From positions 1-64,000 of the forward strand of contig CAMKPZ010000003.1 in assembly GCA_946414805.1 (NCBI GenBank): a stretch of DNA of 64,000 nt. The letters are read 5' to 3'. The first letter of the stretch is position 1. Every line of letters begins with the position of its first letter. Position numbers and translations under genes: made by a program. The DNA comes from an uncultured Bacteroidales bacterium. GTDB taxonomy: Bacteria; Bacteroidota; Bacteroidia; Bacteroidales; Paludibacteraceae. Shown in pieces: positions 40,470 to 48,935 of this stretch. A model generated the notes under the pieces. The model was not told the origin of the DNA, made no database searches, and was given only the letters and a program-made list of their open reading frames with translations.

Positions 40470-42647
40470 ATGGACATCCTGCGGATTACACATACGGATT
40501 TTGTGCTGACATTCGAGTGCAACTCGCTCCAACGGGTTTGGGAGAAAGGCTGCCAGAGACTCGGAGCGCACCGGCTAACCTCTACTTATACGTGGTCGGA
40601 CGATTGTACTGTGGAGCGGATGGACCAATATGAGAGGAGAACAGCCGCTATTACCCAAGAAGCAAACAATCAGGAAGCCTATTTCTTTGAGCAGACCGAT
40701 TACAGCATCTGGATTGAGTTCAAGGATGGCACTACCGAGGCGGAATTAGATACACCGCGCCAAGATGTCAACGAACGCTTCTCGTGGAAGAAGACACAGC
40801 GCGTCTTAATGGGCTTTATAAACTACGGCAATGAGATCGGCCGTGCAGATTTCCCGATATTATACACCCGCAACGGCGTGAAGAAGCGATTCGTCTTCTC
40901 TTACGATGTGCTTTCCGCCAAACTCGATTACCACCACGACTGGAAAATCATTCTCCGTGACATCGAATCCGAATACCGGATGCTTTCTCTTGACTATCTG
41001 CGCAAGACATATCACGGCATCTCCGAAGGAGAAGGCGAATCGTTTGACTTAATCTGGTGGAATATCTTCCGCAGCCTGCAAGAGCAATATATACGCGCGT
41101 GCAGGAATATTATTGAGCGCCCGCGCCATCGCCTGCGCGCGGTTAATACATACAAACGTGCAGACCAAATCAAGCGGTTTACGCCTGTTCTGGAACAACA
41201 GTTCGCGGAACATAAAACAGAGGAACAGCACCTCTACTATGTAGAGGAGCAACAGACCTCACACAACACGCTGGAGAACCGTTTTCTCAAATACACATTG
41301 ACCGTCATCGAAAAACATTACCGCTCATTGGCGGACCGGATTCTGTCGGATTCGGCATACCAGATTGCAGACAACGAAAAGGCGTATATCCGTCAGACAA
41401 GAGACGAACTGCAACACCTCGTGCGTAATCCGTTCTTCCGCACTATTGGCAAGTTCGAGGGACTGAAACAGGAATCGCTGATACTCCAGCGCGATGTCAA
41501 TTACTCCAATGTCTTCCGCACGTACATTATTCTCCGCAAGTCGTTCAACTTAAACGACGGCTTGTACAGGATGGAGACCAAAGATATTGCTACGTTGTAC
41601 GAAATATGGTGTTTCATACAGGTCGAGAAAGTGGTGAAGGAATTGTTCGGCAACTCTGTTTCTGTCGAGCACCCAAGCCGACCAGAGATGAACGGACTCT
41701 TTACACGCGACCTGAAATGGGGAGAGCAATCCAAGATCGTGTTCAAGCAGGGCGATATCACGTTAGCCGAGCTCTTCTATAATCCGCAACACGGAGATTC
41801 GGTTAACGGTCTGAAGGGCATTCAAGGTCTCCGGACATACACCGTTCCGCAACGCCCGGATATTGTGCTGCAACTGACCAAAGATGACTTGCAGCGGGGT
41901 ATGCAGATGACCTATCTTTTTGATGCCAAATACCGTGTCGAAGTGACTCCCAATGGTATGGAGATGCCGCCGCAGGACACCATTAACCAGATGCACCGAT
42001 ACCGCGATGCTATTTATTACAAACGCACAGAAGGAGAACCACGAAAAGAAGTGCTCGGCGGATATATCCTCTTCCCCGGCAACATGTCTGACTCCGACAA
42101 ATACCGTCGCTCGGTAGATGAAGTCAATATAGGTGCTTTCCCGATGCAACCGGGCGATGAGGCACATACAATGCTCAAATCGTTTATCAGGGACCTCATG
42201 CAGCGGAATGCCGTGCAAATCATCGAACAGGTCATTCCGCAGAAAGGCACTTTTGTCGAAGTAGGCAACCGCGTACTGATAGGAGTGGTCAAACCCAGCG
42301 CAAGAAAGGGATATTATGAGGCCTTTGAGAATAGCAATGCAGAACTCTATTATACCGGCGTACAATTCCCGACAACAGTCTCCTTGCACGACTTGCATTT
42401 CTTTATGCCGTATATGAAGAACAGAGGCATCCGCGATGTGTACGAGGTAATCAAAGTGCGTACCACAACAAGCAAAGAGGCACACCAAGTTCCTACTGAT
42501 CCGGACAACGATATGCGCATAGCGTTCCAACTGAAATTCCATCACCGCCTGTATGGCGAATTCCGCATGATTGACCATACGCAATGGAAAGGACATACTT
42601 TTATTGACACTACGTTCGGAGAAATAGACTCTTTATTGACAGACTAA
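40470..42647 (+). CDS. McrC-like DUF2357 / PD-(D/E)XK nuclease subunit
   Basis: The 725-residue protein matches the DUF2357-DUF524 architecture of McrC-like subunits. The N-terminal half carries the DUF2357 pattern (RADFPILYTRNGVKKRFVFS, WKIILRDIESEYRMLSLDYL). The C-terminal region holds a PD-(D/E)XK-type site, with YLFDAKYRVE (Asp then Lys in D-AKYR). Such nucleases cut DNA when driven by an McrB-like motor. LlaJI and BsuMI systems pair them with two C5 methyltransferases, as seen here. It is separated from the McrB-like gene by the AlbA_2 gene and by a repeat-containing control region. Confidence 0.85.
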   Translation: MDILRITHTDFVLTFECNSLQRVWEKGCQRLGAHRLTSTYTWSDDCTVERMDQYERRTAAITQEANNQEAYFFEQTDYSIWIEFKDGTTEAELDTPRQDVNERFSWKKTQRVLMGFINYGNEIGRADFPILYTRNGVKKRFVFSYDVLSAKLDYHHDWKIILRDIESEYRMLSLDYLRKTYHGISEGEGESFDLIWWNIFRSLQEQYIRACRNIIERPRHRLRAVNTYKRADQIKRFTPVLEQQFAEHKTEEQHLYYVEEQQTSHNTLENRFLKYTLTVIEKHYRSLADRILSDSAYQIADNEKAYIRQTRDELQHLVRNPFFRTIGKFEGLKQESLILQRDVNYSNVFRTYIILRKSFNLNDGLYRMETKDIATLYEIWCFIQVEKVVKELFGNSVSVEHPSRPEMNGLFTRDLKWGEQSKIVFKQGDITLAELFYNPQHGDSVNGLKGIQGLRTYTVPQRPDIVLQLTKDDLQRGMQMTYLFDAKYRVEVTPNGMEMPPQDTINQMHRYRDAIYYKRTEGEPRKEVLGGYILFPGNMSDSDKYRRSVDEVNIGAFPMQPGDEAHTMLKSFIRDLMQRNAVQIIEQVIPQKGTFVEVGNRVLIGVVKPSARKGYYEAFENSNAELYYTGVQFPTTVSLHDLHFFMPYMKNRGIRDVYEVIKVRTTTSKEAHQVPTDPDNDMRIAFQLKFHHRLYGEFRMIDHTQWKGHTFIDTTFGEIDSLLTD

Positions 42648-42648
42648 T

Positions 42649-43092
42649 ATGCCCGACATTCTGACACCCGCCCAACGCCACCGCTGCATGTCACATATCC
42701 GCAGCAAGGCGACGAAGCCGGAGATAACGGTCCGGAAATGGCTGTGGGCGCATGGATACCGGTACAGGCTGAACGTGAAGAGTGTGCCGGGCAAACCGGA
42801 CATTGTGATGCGCAGATACAGAACGGCTATCTTTGTTAATGGCTGTTTCTGGCACGGACATGAGGGATGCAGACAGTTCGTACTGCCCAAGACCAACACC
42901 GCCTTCTGGCAGGCGAAAATCGACCGCAACCGCGAACGGGACCGACGGAACTACCAATTATTGCTTGACGCCGGTTGGCAGGTAATCGTCATCTGGGCAT
43001 GCAGCCTCACCAAAGACAAGACAGAACCCACCATGCAGCAGGTAGCCGTCACCCTCAACCGCAATTTACTTGCTCTCGCACAAAAAAAATAA
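42649..43092 (+). CDS. vsr: Very short patch repair (Vsr) endonuclease
   Basis: A 147-residue endonuclease that nicks next to T:G mismatches formed by deamination of 5-methylcytosine. The N-terminal MPDILTPAQRHRCMSHIRSK with KATKPEITVRKWLWAHGYRY, the metal-site strand PGKPDIVMRRYRTAIFVNGC, and WHGHEGCRQFVLPKTNTAFW are all standard. It follows the nuclease subunit by one base and protects the genome from mutation caused by the two methyltransferases. Pieces of a related vsr lie at 44589-44622 and 46135-46196. Confidence 0.95.
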   Translation: MPDILTPAQRHRCMSHIRSKATKPEITVRKWLWAHGYRYRLNVKSVPGKPDIVMRRYRTAIFVNGCFWHGHEGCRQFVLPKTNTAFWQAKIDRNRERDRRNYQLLLDAGWQVIVIWACSLTKDKTEPTMQQVAVTLNRNLLALAQKK

Positions 43093-43155
43093 AAAAAGTC
43101 CATATATTGGGGCCCCCACAGGAACCAGCAAAGCGTTCCGCATGGGGAGAGCGGA

Positions 43156-43213
43156 GGCAGGAGTTACCTCGTCGATTAAGCAGAGTGGTATCGACTTTTG
43201 TAACCTCCTTGCC
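43156..43213. repeat. Imperfect inverted repeat downstream of vsr
   Basis: GGCAGGAGTTAC (43156-43167) pairs with GTAACCTCCTTGCC (43200-43213) with two bulges; TCGAT (43172-43176) and ATCGA (43190-43194) form an inner stem. It could be a terminator-like structure or an element end. The 300-base gap 43093-43400 holds this, the first long direct repeat and no gene. Confidence 0.4.
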
Positions 43214-43220
43214 GAACGCG

Positions 43221-43297
43221 AAGGTGATAGATTTTAGGTCTTTTTTGACTTATATATGGAGGGGTATATAAAAACACGAATCTATTAACACAAAAAC
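43221..43297 (+). repeat. Direct repeat, copy 1, before the Fic gene
   Basis: AAGGTGATAG, then CTTTTTTGACTTATA, GGTATATAAAAACACGAATC and TATTAACACAAAA recur in order at 44513-44587 with small changes. The two copies flank the Fic gene. Confidence 0.75.
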
Positions 43298-43400
43298 GCA
43301 AATGAACAAAGAACCATGCGGAGAAAAAACGACCTATTCGCCGCAAAAGTGCGGAGATTAGGCACGATTTTTGTTGCAAGATAAAGAAAACAAATACACT

Positions 43401-44519
43401 ATGAATACCGTTTATCTATGGCAAAATGACAGGTTTCCCCGTTTCGAATGGGATGCCGATGCGCTGCTATTACCTTTAGGCGAAGTACACACCTTGCAAG
43501 GGCAGTTGCTGGGACGCATGTCTGCGCTGGGCTTTGAAGGCCTTGCGCAACAGGTGGAAGCCGTCACACAGGAGATCATCGGTTCATCCCAGATAGAAGG
43601 TGTGACGCTGAATGCCGATAGCGTACGAAGCAGCGTTGCACGGCATCTGGGATTAGAAACGGCGGGCAATGAGCGAAGTGACCATTATACCGAAGGGGTG
43701 GTGAATGCGATGATGCAGGCCACACAAGCATTTGCGGCTCCACTTACTGCGGAACGGATGTTTGGATGGCATGCCGCTTTCTTCCCGACCGGTTATAGCG
43801 ACGGCTACAAGATAACGGTTGCTAACTGGCGTGTGGGAGACGAGCCGATGCAAGTGGTTAGCGGACCTATGGGCAAAGAGAAAGTGCATTTTGTAGCTCC
43901 GTCAAGCGATATGGTTCCGGCAATGATGGAACAATTCACCGCATGGTGCAACACCCCGAATGACACCGACTCGATACTGCGTGCGGCTATAGCACATTTA
44001 TGGTTCGTAACAATCCATCCTTTTGATGACGGCAACGGACGTATGGCACGCACCATTACCGAGATGATGCTTGCACGTGCGGACAACAGCAGCCGGCGTT
44101 TCTATAGCCTTTCGGCAGAGATAATGAAGCAGCGCAAGGAGTATTACGATGCGTTGGAACAAGCGCAGAAAGGCTCAATAAATATCACGCTTTGGTTACT
44201 ATGGTTTGTAAAAACATTGCATAAAGCACTGCTCTTTTCGTTGCAAACAACCGACCGAGTACTGCAGAAAGCATCTTTCTGGAGCGAACACAAAGAGACA
44301 GAACTGAACGAACGGCAACGGAAAATCATCAATCGGCTATGGGATGGTTTCGACGGCAAACTGACTACGCAGAAATACGCCAAGATCAATCATTGTTCGC
44401 AAGACACAGCGCTGCGTGACATACAATCCTTGATAGAAAAAGGCATTCTCCGCAAGACTGATGAGGGAGGTCGTTCCACCAATTATGAACTAATAGAAAA
44501 AAAGTCGCTTTTAAGGTGA
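43401..44519 (+). CDS. Fic-domain AMP transferase (DUF4172-Fic)
   Basis: The start is ATG 43401; upstream in-frame TTG codons are unlikely. The 372-residue protein has a DUF4172-like N-terminus (MNTVYLWQNDRFPRFEWDAD), an inhibitory-helix region with SSQIEGVTL, and the Fic core HPFDDGNGRMART that transfers AMP from ATP to a target protein. A C-terminal winged-helix segment follows (YAKINHCSQDTALRDIQSLI). The SSQIEG motif matches the internal inhibitory helix of class II Fic proteins, so activity is probably self-controlled. Its last codons lie inside the second direct repeat, and it appears to be a moved cassette. Confidence 0.9.
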   Translation: MNTVYLWQNDRFPRFEWDADALLLPLGEVHTLQGQLLGRMSALGFEGLAQQVEAVTQEIIGSSQIEGVTLNADSVRSSVARHLGLETAGNERSDHYTEGVVNAMMQATQAFAAPLTAERMFGWHAAFFPTGYSDGYKITVANWRVGDEPMQVVSGPMGKEKVHFVAPSSDMVPAMMEQFTAWCNTPNDTDSILRAAIAHLWFVTIHPFDDGNGRMARTITEMMLARADNSSRRFYSLSAEIMKQRKEYYDALEQAQKGSINITLWLLWFVKTLHKALLFSLQTTDRVLQKASFWSEHKETELNERQRKIINRLWDGFDGKLTTQKYAKINHCSQDTALRDIQSLIEKGILRKTDEGGRSTNYELIEKKSLLR

Positions 44520-44587
44520 TAGATTCGGACTCTTTTTTGACTTATAATGGAGAGGGATATAAAAACACGAATCTATTAACACAAAAC
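44513..44587 (+). repeat. Direct repeat, copy 2, after the Fic gene
   Basis: Same elements as 43221-43297. It contains the Fic stop codon and runs straight into the vsr tail remnant. Confidence 0.75.
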
Positions 44588-44588
44588 A

Positions 44589-44622
44589 CAACCGCAATTT
44601 ACTGGCTCTCGCACAAAAAAAG
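44589..44622 (+). pseudogene. 3' tail remnant of a vsr gene
   Basis: About 34 bases reading NRNLLALAQKK match the end of the complete vsr at 43059-43090 almost exactly. No vsr sequence precedes it. Confidence 0.65.
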
Positions 44623-44654
44623 AAGAATAACGAAATGCAAAACTCAAAAATAAT

Positions 44655-45680
44655 ATGAATGATCTTACTGTTTCTAATATTGAACGGCAAAATGTTCTAA
44701 ACAACAAATATGCAGTAGCCAAAATTCAGGATAATCTTGGTATTACTGGCATGGAATTTGAAGGCGAATATCGCTTTACTAAAAAAATGGTTGCAGATTT
44801 CTATGAAGTAGATGAAAGAACAATAGAACGGTATATAGAGCAATATGCTGATGAATTGTCATATAACGGATATGTTTTATGCAAGGGTAAACGCCTGAAA
44901 GAGTTGAAGTTACAATTTGCTCCCGTCATCAATGTCGGTAGCAAAACGACTCAATTAGGACTTTTCAATTTCCGTGCATTTCTTAATATTGGTATGCTCC
45001 TTACCGAAAGCGAAAAAGCCAAGCAGGTACGTAGCATAATTTTGGATATTGTGATTGCCACGATTAATGAAAGAGTCGGAGGAGGAACCAAGTATATTAA
45101 TCGACGCGATGCCAATTATTTGCCTACTGCCATTAAAGAAACCAATTACCGTAAACAACTCACATCAGCTTTGCGGGCTTATGTAAACGGACACGAAACA
45201 AATATGTATTCTGAGGTTACTAATGCTATATACAAAGCTGTCTTTAGAGAGAATGCAAAGGAATATCGCGAGATATTAAAATTAGATAGTAAAGATAATG
45301 TTCGCCATACTCTCTATGCCGAGGTATTACTTGTAATCGCCTCCTTTGAGAATGGTGTAGGAGCTGCTATACGCGATGCCTATAATGAAAAGGGAAATAT
45401 AAAATTAACGGTACAAGAAGTGGAGACATTAATCATGAAACTTGCGGAAGCACCGATGCAAAAGCCATACTTGGATGATGCTCGTGCTAAAATGGCATCA
45501 CGCGATTTGAGTTTCAGAGATGCATATCATAGTAATATAGAAGAATACCTGAGAGCCGTTTCTCCTGAAGAGTACGATCGTTTTATTGGCGACAAATCTA
45601 TAGATATTGACCAGATTCTTGAAGAAAACTCTGATGTTCTGAAACGCTTAAAACAGGCAGACGAAGATGGAGAAGATTAG
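44655..45680 (+). CDS. DNA-binding protein partnered with a Doc toxin
   Basis: The 341-residue protein is of the type found directly before death-on-curing toxins in Bacteroidetes. The N-terminal 70 residues (EFEGEYRFTKKMVADFYEVD, then RTIERYIEQYADEL) resemble a helix-turn-helix; the rest is helical with no named domain. It overlaps the toxin gene by 14 bases, as expected for an antitoxin-toxin pair. The antitoxin role is inferred from position. Codon use is A+T-rich. Confidence 0.7.
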   Translation: MNDLTVSNIERQNVLNNKYAVAKIQDNLGITGMEFEGEYRFTKKMVADFYEVDERTIERYIEQYADELSYNGYVLCKGKRLKELKLQFAPVINVGSKTTQLGLFNFRAFLNIGMLLTESEKAKQVRSIILDIVIATINERVGGGTKYINRRDANYLPTAIKETNYRKQLTSALRAYVNGHETNMYSEVTNAIYKAVFRENAKEYREILKLDSKDNVRHTLYAEVLLVIASFENGVGAAIRDAYNEKGNIKLTVQEVETLIMKLAEAPMQKPYLDDARAKMASRDLSFRDAYHSNIEEYLRAVSPEEYDRFIGDKSIDIDQILEENSDVLKRLKQADEDGED

Positions 45681-46131
45681 ATATATTGAATACGATGAAC
45701 TACTATCTATATACTATAAGATGATTGAAAAAAGTGGTGGTGGTTCGCCCGGAATATTAAAAGAAGGGAATATTCGTGCAGCATTGGAATTTGTTCAAAA
45801 TGATACCTACTATCCTTCTTTTGCAGAAAAATTAACATATCTTGTTTTCTCGTTTTGTTGTGGACATTGTTTTATTGACGGAAACAAACGAATAGCACTG
45901 ACTATTGGCGCGGCATTTTTATTACATAATGGATATTTTCTGGCAGCTAAAGTTTTTATGTCAGAAATTGAAGCATTTGTATATCATGTAGCAGCTGGGA
46001 ATATTGACAAAGAATTATTGCAGAGAATCATGGTATGTATGGTAGATGGGACAGACTATGATGAAGAGTTAAAAATCGATATTGCAAATGCGATACGTGA
46101 TAAATCAACCGATTTTCAAGAAGATGTATAA
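45667..46131 (+). CDS. Death-on-curing (Doc/Fic) family toxin
   Basis: The 154-residue protein carries the Doc core HCFIDGNKRIAL, where Doc enzymes phosphorylate elongation factor Tu, together with the N-terminal IEYDELLSIYYKMIEKSG pattern. It overlaps the preceding DNA-binding gene. Together they form a likely type II toxin-antitoxin module next to an unrelated Fic gene in the same insertion area. Confidence 0.88.
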   Translation: MEKIRYIEYDELLSIYYKMIEKSGGGSPGILKEGNIRAALEFVQNDTYYPSFAEKLTYLVFSFCCGHCFIDGNKRIALTIGAAFLLHNGYFLAAKVFMSEIEAFVYHVAAGNIDKELLQRIMVCMVDGTDYDEELKIDIANAIRDKSTDFQEDV

Positions 46132-46134
46132 TTT

Positions 46135-46196
46135 ATGGCAAATGTCCTGACACCTGCACAGCGGCACCGCTGCATGTCGCATATACGCAGCAAGGC
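46135..46196 (+). pseudogene. 5' head remnant of a vsr gene
   Basis: ATG 46135 starts MANVLTPAQRHRCMSHIRSK, matching the N-terminus of the complete Vsr but differing at many silent sites. It is therefore from a diverged relative, not a recent copy. After about 20 codons the match stops and the next promoter begins. Confidence 0.7.
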
Positions 46197-46231
46197 GAGA
46201 CCAAGACACCCACTAAAAAAACACGCGAAAA

Positions 46232-46263
46232 CTTGCATATGTCGCAAAAAAGCAGTATATTTG
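46232..46263 (+). promoter_or_regulatory. Bacteroidetes promoter for the M3 peptidase
   Basis: CTTG 46232-46235 and TATATTTG 46256-46263. Confidence 0.7.
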
Positions 46264-46323
46264 CAGCCGAATTATGAAACAACTCATAAAACAATTATAG
46301 AATAACTAATAAAACAAATACCA

Positions 46324-48423
46324 ATGTACAAATCCAAATCTCTCCTTATCGGAGCATTAGCAATGACATTAGTAGCTTGCAACCACACCAATCCCCTGTT
46401 GGATCAGCCGAACACCCCGTATGGCGTGCCGGCGTTTGACCAAGTAAAGAACGAGCACTACCTCCCTGCTTTCGAAGAGGCAATCCGTCAGAACAAAGCG
46501 GAGATAGACGCCATTGTGAATAACGAAGCGGAGCCGACTTTCGAAAACACGATCGTGGCACTCGACCGCGCGGGTCTGTTGCTGGAACGTGTGAGCGGCG
46601 TCTTCTTCAACGTGTTGGAGGCGGACGGCAACGATGAGATGAACGCGATCGCCGAGAAAGTAAGCCCGATGCTCTCCGAACTGAGCGACGGGATCATCCT
46701 CAACGATGCGCTCTTCCAACGTGTCAAGTTCGTCTATGACCAGCGTGACCAGTTAGGTCTCAACCCCGAGCAGATGCGTCTCGTGACGGAGACCTACAAG
46801 TCGTTTGCGGACAACGGCGCTAACCTGCCGGAGGATAAGAAAGAGCGTCTGAAGGAGATCAACCAGGAACTGGGACTCCTCTCCCTCAAGTTCGGCAACA
46901 ACGTGGTGGCAGAGACCAATGCGTGCCAGCGTTTTGTGACTGACGAGGCGCAACTGAAGGGTCTGCCGGAGGGTGCGAAAGCGGCGGCAGCCGAAGAGGC
47001 GGCAGCAGCCGGTCATCCGGGCGAGTGGCTCTTCACGCCGAAGCGTACTTCCTTCACACCGGTGCTCCAGTACTGCGAGAACCGCGAGTTGCGCAAGCAG
47101 CTGCTGATGGATTATACGACCCGCGCTAACCACGATAACGACAACGACAACAAAGCCGTGATCATCCGCGAGATGGAGCTGCGTATCGAGAAAGCGCAAC
47201 TCTTCGGCTATGACAACGCCGCCGATTATATCTTAACGGACTGCATGGCGAAGAACCACCAGACGGTGGACGCTTTCCTGCAATCGGTATGGGCTCCGTC
47301 TCTGGAGGCTGCCAAACGGGAGGCTGCCGCCCTGCAGGAACTGTTGGAGCAGGATCTGCCGGGCGAGAAGCTGCAGCCTTGGGACTGGTGGTACTATGCG
47401 GAGAAACTGCGCCGTGCCAAGTATGCGCTGGACGAGGAGGAGTTGAAACCCTATTTCGAACTCAACAACGTGCGCAAGGGCGCTTTCGGCGTTGCGACGA
47501 AACTCTTCGGCCTGCAGTTCGAGCCGCTCCAAGACATGCCGGTGTATAACAAGGAGGTGGAGGTCTTCAAGGTGACGGATGCGGAGGGTGAGTTGATCGG
47601 TATTCTCTACACCGATTATTTCCCGCGTGCCGGCAAGCGTCCGGGCGCATGGATGAACAATATTCTGCCGCAGTATATCGATGCCGATGGTGCGGACCAC
47701 CGCCCCGTGATCATCAATGTGGGTAATTTCAACAAGCCTACCGCCGGCAATCCTTCTCTGCTGTCGATGGACGATGTGGAGACCCTCTTCCATGAGTTCG
47801 GTCATGCGCTGCATGGTCTGCTGAGCCGTGCGCATTACAAGAGCCTGAGCGGCACGAACACGCCGCGCGACTTTGTGGAACTGCCTTCCCAGTTCATGGA
47901 GAACTATGCTTACGAACCCGAGGTGATGAAGACCTATGCTTTCCATTATCAGACGGGCGAACTGATCCCGGACAGCCTGATCGCGAAGATCAACGCCGCC
48001 GGTAAGTTCAACCAGGGCTTTGTGACCACCGAACTGCTCTCGGCTTCCATCCTCGATATGGATTTCCACGAACTGACGACTGCCGAGGGACTGGATGTCA
48101 ATGCCTTTGAAAAAGCAAGTCTGGAGAAGATGGGTATGATCGACGAGATCATCGTCCGTTACCGTCCTACCTTCTACAATCATATCTTCACCACGGGTTA
48201 CGAGGCGGGTTATTACAGTTACACTTGGGCGGCTGTGCTGGACGCGGACGCGTTCGCAGCCTTCAAGGAGACCGGAAACCTCTTCGACAAGGAGACGGCG
48301 GCTCGTTGGCGTCACCTCTTGGAGCAAGGCGGCACACGCGATGCGCAGGAACTTTATCTGGAGTTCCGGGGCAAGGAGGCGGATCCCAAGAACCTCCTGC
48401 GCCGTAAAGGATTCATCGAATGA
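46324..48423 (+). CDS. M3-family peptidyl-dipeptidase lipoprotein (Dcp-like)
   Basis: A 699-residue zinc metallopeptidase with a lipoprotein signal (SLLIGALAMTLVAC). The HExxH zinc motif is HEFGHALHG at residue 490, followed by SRAHYKSLSGTNTPRDFVEL and the distal Glu in the ELPSQFMENYAYEP helix. Enzymes of this family remove dipeptides from the C-terminus of short peptides in the periplasm. Length is standard for Dcp. It has its own promoter and overlaps the next gene by four bases. Confidence 0.93.
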   Translation: MYKSKSLLIGALAMTLVACNHTNPLLDQPNTPYGVPAFDQVKNEHYLPAFEEAIRQNKAEIDAIVNNEAEPTFENTIVALDRAGLLLERVSGVFFNVLEADGNDEMNAIAEKVSPMLSELSDGIILNDALFQRVKFVYDQRDQLGLNPEQMRLVTETYKSFADNGANLPEDKKERLKEINQELGLLSLKFGNNVVAETNACQRFVTDEAQLKGLPEGAKAAAAEEAAAAGHPGEWLFTPKRTSFTPVLQYCENRELRKQLLMDYTTRANHDNDNDNKAVIIREMELRIEKAQLFGYDNAADYILTDCMAKNHQTVDAFLQSVWAPSLEAAKREAAALQELLEQDLPGEKLQPWDWWYYAEKLRRAKYALDEEELKPYFELNNVRKGAFGVATKLFGLQFEPLQDMPVYNKEVEVFKVTDAEGELIGILYTDYFPRAGKRPGAWMNNILPQYIDADGADHRPVIINVGNFNKPTAGNPSLLSMDDVETLFHEFGHALHGLLSRAHYKSLSGTNTPRDFVELPSQFMENYAYEPEVMKTYAFHYQTGELIPDSLIAKINAAGKFNQGFVTTELLSASILDMDFHELTTAEGLDVNAFEKASLEKMGMIDEIIVRYRPTFYNHIFTTGYEAGYYSYTWAAVLDADAFAAFKETGNLFDKETAARWRHLLEQGGTRDAQELYLEFRGKEADPKNLLRRKGFIE

Positions 48424-48935
48424 CGCGCCAAGTACAAACGATATTATACCACACCCTGCCGATAGTCTTCTGGCTGTTGGCGGTGGTGGGGTGTGTGTCA
48501 GCGTGGTTCTTCGCCCCTTTTCCTGAGGAGACAGACGGACTGCGTTTCTTTCTTCCGGGGGTGTTGGTGCTGATCGCACTGGTGGTGATCGGCCGTCTTG
48601 AGCGTCATACCTCGTCTGTGGAGCCGTGTTTCCGGATGGGGCTGCTGGTCGGTCTCGCCGCCTATTGGATGCCTTCGGTGGTGTTGGTGGTCCTGCCTTT
48701 ATGGGGCGTGTTGCTTTTCCGCAACCTCTTCTCTTTCCGTTCGTTTCTGGCTACCCTGTTCGGGCTGGCATTCGTAGCAATATGGGTGGCTGTTTTTTGT
48801 TACATAGGCATAATAGAAACGCCCTCCCTTGAGGGGAGGGACGGGGTGGGGTTCTTGCCTTGGATCCCCACAGGTGCATTCGCTATCGCCTATATCGGCT
48901 CTACCATTGTACGACAAACCCTGCGTGTACGTTGA
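48420..48935 (+). CDS. Small membrane protein of unknown function
   Basis: A 171-residue protein with about four membrane segments (LPIVFWLLAVVGCVSAWFFA, FFLPGVLVLIALVVIG, MGLLVGLAAYWMPSVVLVVL, WIPTGAFAIAYIGSTIV). No named domain. The segment ETPSLEGRDGVGF is encoded by a palindromic G/C-rich repeat (48823-48852) like one in ileS. The ATG overlaps the peptidase stop and its last 35 bases are antisense to the TonB receptor gene. Function unknown. Confidence 0.65.
   Translation: MTRQVQTILYHTLPIVFWLLAVVGCVSAWFFAPFPEETDGLRFFLPGVLVLIALVVIGRLERHTSSVEPCFRMGLLVGLAAYWMPSVVLVVLPLWGVLLFRNLFSFRSFLATLFGLAFVAIWVAVFCYIGIIETPSLEGRDGVGFLPWIPTGAFAIAYIGSTIVRQTLRVR
48823..48852 (+). repeat. Palindromic G/C-rich insert
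   Basis: CCCTCCC pairs with GGGAGGG around TTGAG, then ACGGGGTGGGG follows. Same style as 21967-21999. In frame. Confidence 0.6.

Noticed and set aside
43221..44587. Transposon bounded by the 75-base direct repeats
   Set aside because: No transposase or integrase and no terminal inverted repeats; only a Fic gene lies inside. Kept as a repeat-flanked cassette, not a transposon.
47233..48579. Long open frame on the minus strand (448 codons) across the M3 peptidase gene
   Set aside because: It is the antisense shadow of a G+C-rich, codon-biased gene with clear zinc-peptidase motifs; the minus frame has no domain and no promoter.
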